Below the pieces are notes generated by a model that was given only the letters and a program-made list of their open reading frames with translations, was not told where the DNA came from and did no database searches. The translations under genes were made by a program, and so were the position numbers. From Bacteroidota bacterium (GTDB taxonomy: Bacteria; Bacteroidota; Bacteroidia; B-17B0; Aurantibacillaceae): a DNA stretch of 5,150 bases. The stretch covers positions 1 to 5,150 of the forward strand of contig JAEZDS010000037.1 in assembly GCA_023433205.1 (NCBI GenBank), given 5' to 3'. Positions 1-5,030 of the stretch are shown piece after piece (position 1 is the stretch's first letter; every line of letters begins with the position of its first letter).

Positions 1-1316
1 ATGTTAAACCTATCCGCGATTATGATATCTACGTTGGCAAAACCATGGAATTTAAGGTGGTAAAGATCAACAACGAATTTAAGAACGTGGTTGTATCGCA
101 CAAGGCCCTTATTGAGGCCGAACTTGAAAGCCAGAAACGCGAGATCATCAGCAAACTTGAAAAAGGACAGGTACTTGAAGGTACTGTTAAAAACATCACC
201 TCATACGGTGTGTTTGTTGATCTTGGCGGTGTTGACGGACTTATTCACATTACCGACCTTTCATGGGGCCGCATCAATCACCCAGAGGAGATTGTAAAGC
301 TTGATGAAAAGATCAACGTTGTAATTCTTGAATTTGACGACGATAAAAAACGTATCGCACTCGGTCTTAAACAACTTACTCCACATCCTTGGGAGAACCT
401 TAACAGTGAACTGAAAGTTGGCGACAAGATCAAAGGTAAAGTAGTTGTGATCAACGATTACGGCGCTTTTGTTGAGATCGCACCTGGTGTTGAAGGTCTT
501 GTTCACGTAAGTGAAATGAGCTGGAGCCAGCACCTGCGCAGCGCACAGGAGTTCGTGAAAATAGGTCAGGAAATTGATGTTATTGTACTTACTCTCGACC
601 GCGAAGAGCGCAAGATGAGCCTGGGCATGAAACAGCTAACACCTGATCCCTGGAACATGATCATGGAGAAATACGCTAAAGGTTCACGCCACACCGGCAC
701 AGTGCGCAACTTCACCAATTTTGGTGTTTTTGTAGAGCTTGAAGAAGGTGTTGACGGGCTGGTGCATATCTCTGATCTTTCGTGGAGCAAAAAGGTGAAA
801 CACCCAAGTGAATTCTGCAAAGTAGGTGAAAAAATGGATGTTGTGGTGCTGGAGATAGATGGTGAAAACCGCCGTCTGAGCCTGGGCCACAAACAGCTCG
901 AAGAAAATCCATGGGATGTGTTCGAAACTGTTTTCACCGTTGATTCAGTTCACAAGGGTACTGTTACCTCTGTAAACGAAAAAGGCGCGCTTGTTGGTCT
1001 TACTTATGGTGTTGAAGGCTTCTGTCCTGCACGCCACCTGGCCAAAGCCGATGGTTCAACGCTTAAGAACGACGAAACAGCCGATTTTAAGGTTATCGAA
1101 TTCAGCAAGGACGCTAAACGTATAGTGGTATCTCACGCACGTCTTCACGAAGAAGTGAAGGAAGAAGCGAGAAAAGCTGACAGAGCAACTAAAAAAGCTG
1201 ATTTTGAAGACAGCAAAAAAGCTGTGAAAAAAGTGAAAGACAATCAGGAAAAAACCACCCTAGGTGATATTTCCGCACTGTCTGATCTTAGAGATAAAAT
1301 GGACGGCAAAAAATAA
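1..1316 (+). CDS. rpsA: 30S ribosomal protein S1, C-terminal part (5' end outside window)
   Basis: S1 is the large, multi-domain RNA-binding protein of the 30S subunit that captures mRNA, especially leaders lacking a strong Shine-Dalgarno, for initiation. The reading frame is already open at base 3 (VKPIRDYDIYVGKT...), so the Met at base 45 is internal and the gene starts upstream of the window. About 437 residues are visible. They hold the end of one S1 domain (KVVKINNEFKNVVVSHK), then four OB-fold S1 domains at roughly visible residues 55-124, 140-211, 226-298 and 314-380. The first three carry the classic G-FV-GVDGL-H-S/TDLSW pattern and end in LGLKQL/LGMKQL/LGHKQL plus a PW linker. The last is degenerate (GFCPARHL in place of the SDLSW segment), as is usual for terminal S1 domains. 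A Lys/Glu-rich tail ends LGDISALSDLRDKMDGKK. A terminator follows 43 bases after the TAA stop, so this looks like the end of its transcription unit. Confidence 0.97.
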   Translation, partial: VKPIRDYDIYVGKTMEFKVVKINNEFKNVVVSHKALIEAELESQKREIISKLEKGQVLEGTVKNITSYGVFVDLGGVDGLIHITDLSWGRINHPEEIVKLDEKINVVILEFDDDKKRIALGLKQLTPHPWENLNSELKVGDKIKGKVVVINDYGAFVEIAPGVEGLVHVSEMSWSQHLRSAQEFVKIGQEIDVIVLTLDREERKMSLGMKQLTPDPWNMIMEKYAKGSRHTGTVRNFTNFGVFVELEEGVDGLVHISDLSWSKKVKHPSEFCKVGEKMDVVVLEIDGENRRLSLGHKQLEENPWDVFETVFTVDSVHKGTVTSVNEKGALVGLTYGVEGFCPARHLAKADGSTLKNDETADFKVIEFSKDAKRIVVSHARLHEEVKEEARKADRATKKADFEDSKKAVKKVKDNQEKTTLGDISALSDLRDKMDGKK

Positions 1317-1331
1317 GCCTCCTGTAATACT

Positions 1332-1357
1332 CCCCCAACGACGAGTTCGTGAGGGGG
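1332..1357 (+). repeat. G/C-rich hairpin just after rpsA
   Basis: CCCCC at 1332-1336 pairs with GGGGG at 1353-1357. After a small internal loop, ACGA at 1338-1341 pairs with TCGT at 1347-1350, leaving a 5-base loop. No T-run follows, so it is not a terminator by itself. It sits directly upstream of the rpsA terminator and may protect the 3' end of the S1 mRNA or help transcription pause. The pairing is seen in the sequence; the role is inference. Confidence 0.55.
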
Positions 1358-1358
1358 C

Positions 1359-1390
1359 AACTAAGAACCTCGCCGGGTTTTTAGTTTTTT
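1359..1390 (+). terminator. rho-independent terminator of rpsA
   Basis: An 11-bp stem is formed by AACTAAGAACC (1359-1369) and GGTTTTTAGTT (1376-1386), with one G-U wobble and a 6-base loop TCGCCG. A T-run (1385-1390) overlaps the base of the stem. It begins 42 bases after the rpsA stop codon, in the right orientation to end rpsA transcription. Confidence 0.8.
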
Positions 1391-1395
1391 GAGAG

Positions 1396-1425
1396 CCAGA
1401 AATCCACCGCTAGGTGGATTTCTGG
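1396..1425. repeat. perfect inverted repeat, 13-bp arms, 4-base loop
   Basis: The arms CCAGAAATCCACC (1396-1408) and GGTGGATTTCTGG (1413-1425) are exact reverse complements around the loop GCTA, and two more pairs (G-U, A-U) can extend the stem. TTTAT follows on the + strand and CTCTC on the other, so it is only a weak terminator candidate in either direction. It lies five bases past the T-run of the rpsA terminator. It could be a second, back-up terminator or RNA-stabilising hairpin, or a repeated extragenic palindrome; one window cannot separate these. Confidence 0.75.
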
Positions 1426-1453
1426 TTTATAGGTATTCGAGTCCTGACAAGGC

Positions 1454-1489
1454 GCCGATGCTTTAAGCATGACTCCGTCGGCATTTTTT
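1454..1489 (+). terminator. second terminator-like structure with T6 tail
   Basis: An outer stem GCCGA/TCGGC (1454-1458 with 1478-1482) can enclose a nested ATGCTT/AAGCAT hairpin (1458-1470, competing for one base) and a small GAC/GTC hairpin. TTTTTT follows at 1484-1489. The branched shape is unusual for an intrinsic terminator, but the GC stem followed by A and six T residues fits. It would stop any read-through from rpsA before the downstream secreted-protein gene. Confidence 0.55.
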
Positions 1490-1500
1490 GAGAGACCATA

Positions 1501-1568
1501 GCCTGCCCCAGCAGCGAGTGGGGATAGGTGATGGGCACAGATTTTGCGTAGAGGAAAGGACGAATCTG
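1501..1568. repeat. GC-rich palindromic stretch upstream of the T9SS gene
   Basis: Two nested structures are visible. CCCCA (1506-1510) pairs with TGGGG (1519-1523), extended by CCT (1502-1504) with AGG (1526-1528). CAGATT (1538-1543) pairs with AATCTG (1563-1568). The stretch is far more GC-rich and purine-rich than the leader expected for the adjacent AT-leaning gene. No clear promoter (TAnnTTTG with TTTG upstream) is visible. It may be part of a dispersed intergenic repeat or a structured 5' leader. The pairings are observed; the identity is unknown. Confidence 0.4.
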
Positions 1569-1577
1569 CAGTTCACA

Positions 1578-3149
1578 ATGAAAAAGACGCGAATAATCTT
1601 CTCGATTCTTTCAATTATCAGCTATATATGTACAGTGGCTCAGGCTCTGGTTATTGATTCGACTTTTGGCGAAAATGGTAGATTATTTAGTGCTTGGGGA
1701 AGATTGATAAAATCATCTCAAATTCATTTTCAACCTAACCTGAAAATTCTTCTTGACGGAGTTATTACACAAGGCGGCGATGCCCGCCATTATGTGACTC
1801 GCGTCAGCTCTGAAGGCAGAATTGACTCCTCATTTGGGCCTAGTGGAACGCTGGATAGTCGCCAGATAAACCGCAACAGCTTTCATCCTTCAGGAATTGT
1901 CATTTTATCAGACAGTGAGATTGTCATTGGGGGCTCGGCAAACAATCTTTATAAAAATAGTATTAATCTCGCTAAAATTAAAAGTGACGGAACCTTAAAT
2001 ACGCACTTTGGCGATTCTGGACTAGTAGTTAAAAATTTTCCAGAAGCTTCGGGAGCAGGAGGGTATTACCCCCCTCTAATTGTTAGAGATTTTGTTGGGA
2101 TTCTGATCGTGTCACAGGCAAAGCTTGAACCTGAGAACAAAGTTTTAGTACACAGGTACTCGCTTGGCGGTCAGGTTGATCTAACGTATGGAAAAGGTGG
2201 CATTTGTCACATTAATGATACAGCGTTAAGGTTTTTACCAGAGGTCGCATGTATTTATCCCGATGGCAGCCTTATAATTGGTTCAGGTCGCGGACTCGAT
2301 CGGACCAGTTTTATATTGATGCGAATATCCGCCGAAGGGATCGTAGACAGGAGTTTTGGCGAAAATGGGATTGCCACCGTAAAAATGGGCCCGTGTTCGC
2401 TTAAAAAAGTGCTCATTCAGCCGGATGGCAAAATCCTTTGTATGGGATCAGTCGGAGAAAACACCTGGTATTTCGGTGCTTGTCGACTTAGCAAGGATGG
2501 GCAACTTGATCGGACATATGGGGACAACGGAATGGTGAAAGTAGGAGTAGCTCCTGTTAATTATGTGCCTGTCGGACTGGGTGATTATTTCGCCAGGGTC
2601 GCCAGCGCAACGCTTGATCCTGAAGGTGGTGCCGTGATTGCCGGTGTGGCAACAATTGATGCCAAAAATAGTTTAATGATTGTAAGGTTAGATGAAGATG
2701 GTGTTCCGGACAGATCATTTGGCACCGGTGGTTGCTTTTTATATAATTTTCCAGACGGTGTTTTTACTCCCAATTCCATCGCATTTCAAGACAATATCAG
2801 GTTGCTTGTGGCCGGGAAATTTGGTCCACAGGACTGGAAGTCAGATTCAGTTTTATTGACACGATTTATTCTAAATCGCAACGCTCTCGCCATTTCAAAT
2901 ACACTTGTTATCCAGGTTGCGCCGAATCCGGCGCTTGGCGACTTAATTGTTGAAGTGTTAAGCGCAGTCAATAAAAACCTGCAAGTTTTTTTAATAGATA
3001 GGCACGGCCGTACAGTTATTTCATCAGAAATAGTACAGAGAAGAACGATTTTTAATATTGAACATCTTGTTTCAGGCATGTATTTTTTAAGAGTGTGGGG
3101 CGGTGGCCAGGTGAACGTTAAAAAGGTCCTGATTAATACTTCAAGATAA
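1578..3149 (+). CDS. secreted delta-60 repeat protein with T9SS type A sorting domain
   Basis: This 523-residue protein is predicted to cross the inner membrane by Sec and the outer membrane by the type IX secretion system, ending at the surface or in the medium. Residues 1-21 form a signal peptide: MKK-TR, a hydrophobic stretch, then TVA-QA, with likely cleavage after Ala21. Seven delta-60 repeat signatures of the form (V/L)DxxFGxxG lie at about residues 25-34, 81-90, 139-148, 199-208, 255-264, 309-318 and 376-385, spaced 54-67 residues apart; such arrays are thought to fold as a beta-propeller-like structure. From about residue 444 to the end is a Por-type sorting domain: VAPNP near 448-451, FLIDRHGRTV, LVSGMYFLRV, and KKVLI close to the C-terminus. 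The frame stays open upstream to a TTG at 1488, but those 30 codons run through the palindromic spacer and would bury the signal peptide, so the ATG at 1578 is chosen. No catalytic motif is seen and the function is unknown; such proteins are often called delta-60 repeat-containing proteins. Confidence 0.9.
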   Translation: MKKTRIIFSILSIISYICTVAQALVIDSTFGENGRLFSAWGRLIKSSQIHFQPNLKILLDGVITQGGDARHYVTRVSSEGRIDSSFGPSGTLDSRQINRNSFHPSGIVILSDSEIVIGGSANNLYKNSINLAKIKSDGTLNTHFGDSGLVVKNFPEASGAGGYYPPLIVRDFVGILIVSQAKLEPENKVLVHRYSLGGQVDLTYGKGGICHINDTALRFLPEVACIYPDGSLIIGSGRGLDRTSFILMRISAEGIVDRSFGENGIATVKMGPCSLKKVLIQPDGKILCMGSVGENTWYFGACRLSKDGQLDRTYGDNGMVKVGVAPVNYVPVGLGDYFARVASATLDPEGGAVIAGVATIDAKNSLMIVRLDEDGVPDRSFGTGGCFLYNFPDGVFTPNSIAFQDNIRLLVAGKFGPQDWKSDSVLLTRFILNRNALAISNTLVIQVAPNPALGDLIVEVLSAVNKNLQVFLIDRHGRTVISSEIVQRRTIFNIEHLVSGMYFLRVWGGGQVNVKKVLINTSR

Positions 3150-3444
3150 TCAACCACTTTTGAGCGAATAGGAGCTGGGTGGAGGAAGAATGCACTTTCA
3201 GGCAGAACCTCATTTTGGGCTCTCATAACGAAACCTAAAAAGTTTCGAAAAGAAAACGGCAACGGGGTAAAAGGAGCACCCGGAGGGGATTATTTGTTGG
3301 TAAGGTGGGTAGAAATCGCGATTCCCAATAGTTAATATCCTGTTCAGTACTTTAAATTGTTAAAAGCCGTCAAAAAATCAGGCAAGCGGCAATATTCGGG
3401 GCACAATGCCGTTTTACATCAAACCTATAAACCAAACCTTGCCT
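3150..3444. other. non-coding spacer, no gene recognised
   Basis: I find no supported coding region here on either strand. Two small symmetries stand out. CGAAAC/GTTTCG (3229-3234 with 3242-3247, 7-base loop) is a possible weak 3' hairpin for the preceding gene but has no T-run. AATCGCGATT at 3314-3323 is a perfect 10-base palindrome. The end of the spacer (about 3410-3440) is A-rich, as Bacteroidota translation leaders often are. The promoter of the small downstream gene must lie here, but no convincing TAnnTTTG is seen. Confidence 0.5.
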
Positions 3445-3627
3445 ATGACGCAAACCTTTACTCTCAGTAATGATGCCGTTCTTAAATCTTCCGAAAAACC
3501 TGTCAGTCCGCCACAAGTAGGAGAAGAACCATCTGCCCGTGTATTACAGAATATCCTTGCTTTCAGCAGGAATTTAGAGGTAAAAACCTCCTCAATGCTG
3601 AAACATGTGAATTACCTGAAAAGCTGA
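3445..3627 (+). CDS. small protein of unknown function (60 aa)
   Basis: I do not recognise a named family. The product is soluble-looking, with no signal peptide or membrane segment. It has a polar N-terminal part (MTQTFTLSNDAVLKSSEKP), a Pro-rich linker (VSPPQVGEEP), and a C-terminal stretch SARVLQNILAFSRNLEVKTS...MLKHVNYLKS that reads as a short amphipathic helix. Small Bacteroidota proteins with a comparable P-S-x-x-V/T-L-x-x-I-L-x-x-S-x-x-L-x-V core are familiar to me, so this may be a conserved hypothetical; that is recollection, not a search. The ATG at 3445 is preferred because its upstream bases are A-rich. An in-frame ATG at 3406 would add MPFYIKPINQTLP and cannot be excluded. A strong terminator starts 17 bases after the stop, which supports a real monocistronic gene. 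Confidence 0.7.
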   Translation: MTQTFTLSNDAVLKSSEKPVSPPQVGEEPSARVLQNILAFSRNLEVKTSSMLKHVNYLKS

Positions 3628-3644
3628 AAATTCCAGTTTTTTGG

Positions 3645-3673
3645 AAAAGCGCCGCGAAAGTGGCTCTTTTTTT
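3645..3673 (+). terminator. rho-independent terminator with GAAA tetraloop
   Basis: The stem GCCGC/GTGGC (3651-3655 with 3660-3664, one G-U pair) closes a GAAA tetraloop. After one C/T mismatch it is extended by AAAAG (3645-3649) pairing with CTTTT (3666-3670). A seven-T run covers 3667-3673. It ends the small 60-residue gene, whose stop codon is 17 bases upstream. The A-run opposite the T-run could also give some termination in the reverse direction. Confidence 0.85.
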
Positions 3674-3757
3674 ATGGCTGTTAATTTTATTAGTCGCAAA
3701 GGCCGGCATTCTTTACGCCTTAACAATTTGCGAAGCAATTCCGATATGCATCAAAAC

Positions 3758-3820
3758 CTTTGCGTCAGCGAAGGCCGGTTCGCTCACAAAATGTGCTTTG
3801 CGTCGTGGCATCTTTGCGTC
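3758..3820 (+). repeat. CTTTGCGTC short direct repeats (3 copies)
   Basis: Exact nonamers CTTTGCGTC start at 3758, 3796 and 3812, so the spacing is uneven (38 and 16 bases) and the intervening bases differ. This is not a CRISPR array: units are too short and spacing is irregular. It most resembles a low-complexity intergenic repeat family rather than an operator cluster, but no function can be given. Confidence 0.5.
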
Positions 3821-3960
3821 GCTGCGATAAAAGGAGAACTATTTAAGAGGCAGAAAGACCCGGCCGTTGACTGGAGGGGCGCTAAGCCATTTTATCCTCG
3901 GAATAAATTAGGCATCTTAATAGTGGCTTCAGTTGTTACCTGGAAATTGGTAGTTCAGAG

Positions 3961-4012
3961 TTAAAACTGCCCATTCTTCCCCTCCACATCCCTCTGAAAA
4001 AAAGCAGTTTAA
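3961..4012. repeat. inverted repeat upstream of the str promoter
   Basis: AAACTGC at 3964-3970 is the exact reverse complement of GCAGTTT at 4004-4010; allowing one bulged A, the pairing extends to TTAA at both ends. The arms enclose a 33-base segment that is pyrimidine-rich and then A-rich. It lies 26 bases before the -33 element of the rpsL promoter, so it could be a regulator site or simply chance. Role unknown. Confidence 0.35.
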
Positions 4013-4037
4013 GTCCAAAATAATTGCTGCTGAAATG

Positions 4038-4068
4038 ATTGCGGGATAAAATTAAATTCTTATCTTTG
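4038..4068 (+). promoter_or_regulatory. Bacteroidota-type promoter of the str operon
   Basis: TATCTTTG at 4061-4068 is an exact match to the Bacteroidota -7 consensus TAnnTTTG. ATTG at 4038-4041 matches three of four bases of the -33 TTTG element, with the expected 19-base spacing. Transcription would start at about 4073-4077, giving a leader of roughly 55-60 bases before rpsL. It is the only convincing sigma-A promoter in the window and would drive rpsL-rpsG-fusA. Confidence 0.8.
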
Positions 4069-4119
4069 CCGTCCCGTAAATCGGAAACAAGCTGAAATAC
4101 CAGTAAAATCAAGTAATAC

Positions 4120-4125
4120 AAAGGA
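4120..4125 (+). promoter_or_regulatory. Shine-Dalgarno-like site of rpsL
   Basis: AAAGGA ends six bases before the rpsL ATG, good spacing for anti-SD pairing. Most Bacteroidota genes lack such a site, and neither rpsG nor fusA here has a comparable one, so it stands out and supports the start at 4132. Confidence 0.5.
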
Positions 4126-4131
4126 TCTAAG

Positions 4132-4533
4132 ATGCCTACAATATCGCAATTAGTGAGAAAGGGACGGATAAAACCGACCAACAAAAGTAAATCGGCCGCT
4201 TTGGACTCATGTCCACAACGCCGTGGTGTATGTACCAAAGTGTACACAACTACGCCTAAAAAACCTAACTCTGCCATGCGCAAGGTTGCCAAAGTGCGCC
4301 TTACCAACAAGGAAGAGATCATCGCCTACATTCCCGGCGAAGGTCACAACCTGCAGGAGCACTCAATTGTGCTGGTGCGCGGAGGTCGTGTAAAGGATCT
4401 TCCTGGTGTACGTTACCACATTGTGCGTGGAAGTCTCGACACCGCAGGTGTTGAAGGCCGTAAACAGCAACGTTCAAAATATGGCGCTAAGCGTCCTAAA
4501 GCCGGTGCAGCCGCTCCTGCCAAGAAAAAATAA
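4132..4533 (+). CDS. rpsL: 30S ribosomal protein S12
   Basis: S12 sits at the interface of the 30S subunit near the decoding centre and controls translational accuracy; it is the classic streptomycin-resistance locus. The 133-residue product is full length, slightly longer than the 124 residues of E. coli through an Ala/Lys-rich C-terminal tail (AGAAAPAKKK). Conserved blocks are intact: CPQRRGVCTKVYTTTPKKPNSAMRK at about 27-51, GEGHNLQEHS at 69-78, and GGRVKDLPGVRYHIVRG at 84-100. Lys43 and Lys88, the usual resistance positions, are wild type, and Asp89, the residue beta-methylthiolated in some bacteria, is present. These predict a streptomycin-sensitive S12. It is the first gene of the str operon; rpsG follows after 21 bases. 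The start is fixed by family alignment and the upstream AAAGGA. Confidence 0.98.
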   Translation: MPTISQLVRKGRIKPTNKSKSAALDSCPQRRGVCTKVYTTTPKKPNSAMRKVAKVRLTNKEEIIAYIPGEGHNLQEHSIVLVRGGRVKDLPGVRYHIVRGSLDTAGVEGRKQQRSKYGAKRPKAGAAAPAKKK

Positions 4534-4554
4534 CATTCCAAGAGATTTTATACA

Positions 4555-5022
4555 ATGAGAAAAGCCAGAGCAAAAAAGCGCGTGTTGTTACCTGATCCGA
4601 TTTACAACGATACATTGGTAACCCGTTTTCTTAATAACTTAATGTACGACGGTAAAAAAAATACCGCCTCTACAATTTTCCACGAGGCAGTAGCCATTGT
4701 GGCCAAACGTACCAGCGAAGACGGCCTTGAGGTCTTCAAAAAAGCGCTGGCTAACGTTACCCCTCAGGTTGAGGTGCGTTCACGCAGGGTAGGAGGTTCA
4801 ACCTTCCAGATCCCTTCTGAGATCCGCCCCGATCGTAAGGTATCAATGGCTATGAAATGGCTGATCTCTTACAGCCGCAAACGCAACGAAAAATCAATGG
4901 CTCAGAAACTGGCCGGCGAGATCGTTTCCGCTGCCAAAGAAGAGGGTGCTGCTTTCAAGAAAAAGGAAGACGTTCACAAAATGGCTGAGGCCAACAAGGC
5001 ATTCTCACACTTTAGATTCTAA
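4555..5022 (+). CDS. rpsG: 30S ribosomal protein S7
   Basis: S7 is a primary 16S rRNA-binding protein that nucleates assembly of the 30S head and lies near the E-site tRNA. The 155-residue product is of normal length. It shows the basic N-terminus MRKARAKKR, the LLPDPIYND segment, helices with FLNNLMYDGKK (25-35), the beta-hairpin region PQVEVRSRRVGGSTFQIP (70-87), RPDRKVSMAMKWLI (91-104), and a C-terminal helix ending NKAFSHFRF. The 21-base gap from rpsL is too short for an E. coli-style S7 autoregulatory hairpin, so any feedback control of this operon must act elsewhere (inference). There is no clear Shine-Dalgarno; the upstream bases are AT-rich. The fusA ATG follows after 8 bases, which suggests co-transcription and possibly coupled translation. 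Confidence 0.98.
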   Translation: MRKARAKKRVLLPDPIYNDTLVTRFLNNLMYDGKKNTASTIFHEAVAIVAKRTSEDGLEVFKKALANVTPQVEVRSRRVGGSTFQIPSEIRPDRKVSMAMKWLISYSRKRNEKSMAQKLAGEIVSAAKEEGAAFKKKEDVHKMAEANKAFSHFRF

Positions 5023-5030
5023 TTAGTACC

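Larger units (their letters stand above)
3674..4037. other. repeat-bearing non-coding spacer ahead of the str operon
   Basis: No gene is supported in this stretch; an open frame running through it (3641-3964) begins inside the terminator and reads like translated repeat DNA. Visible structure: CTTTGCGTC three times, at 3758-3766, 3796-3804 and 3812-3820; GC(A/G)AAGGCCGG twice, at 3696-3706 and 3768-3778; and a perfect hairpin AGCGAA/TTCGCT around GGCCGG at 3767-3784. CTTTGCG-type runs are common in intergenic DNA of many bacteria, from general knowledge. The right end carries a separate inverted repeat at 3961-4012. Confidence 0.55.

Noticed and set aside
566..937. 123-codon minus-strand frame within rpsA
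   Set aside because: It is a shadow of the repeated S1 domains; the composition is low-complexity Ser/Pro/Arg and no motif is present.
1595..1640. Lipoprotein signal at Cys18 of the secreted protein
   Set aside because: The residues before the Cys (I-S-Y-I) do not form a lipobox; a standard signal peptidase I site VA-QA follows immediately.
2786..3262. 158-codon open frame on the minus strand
   Set aside because: It lies antisense to the C-terminal half of the secreted protein, whose delta-60 and sorting-domain motifs clearly identify the + frame as coding.
3366..3390. GCCG/CGGC hairpin before the small ORF as a reverse-strand terminator
   Set aside because: The stem has only four firm pairs with a 17-base loop and there is no minus-strand gene to terminate.
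3391..3398. Possible -7 promoter element AATATTCG before the small ORF
   Set aside because: It matches only four of six fixed positions of TAnnTTTG and has no TTTG/TTG element at the right distance.
3758..3820. Possible CRISPR array
   Set aside because: The repeated unit is only nine bases, copies are spaced 38 and 16 bases apart, and no cas gene is nearby.
3641..3964. 107-codon open frame after the small gene
   Set aside because: It would start with TTG inside the terminator stem and runs through the CTTTGCG repeats. The product (RKGRHSLRLNNLRSNSDMHQ...) has the look of translated repeat DNA and no recognisable domain.
3936..4322. 128-codon minus-strand frame across the str promoter and rpsL
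   Set aside because: It is antisense to the unmistakable S12 gene and to its consensus promoter, and has no family resemblance.
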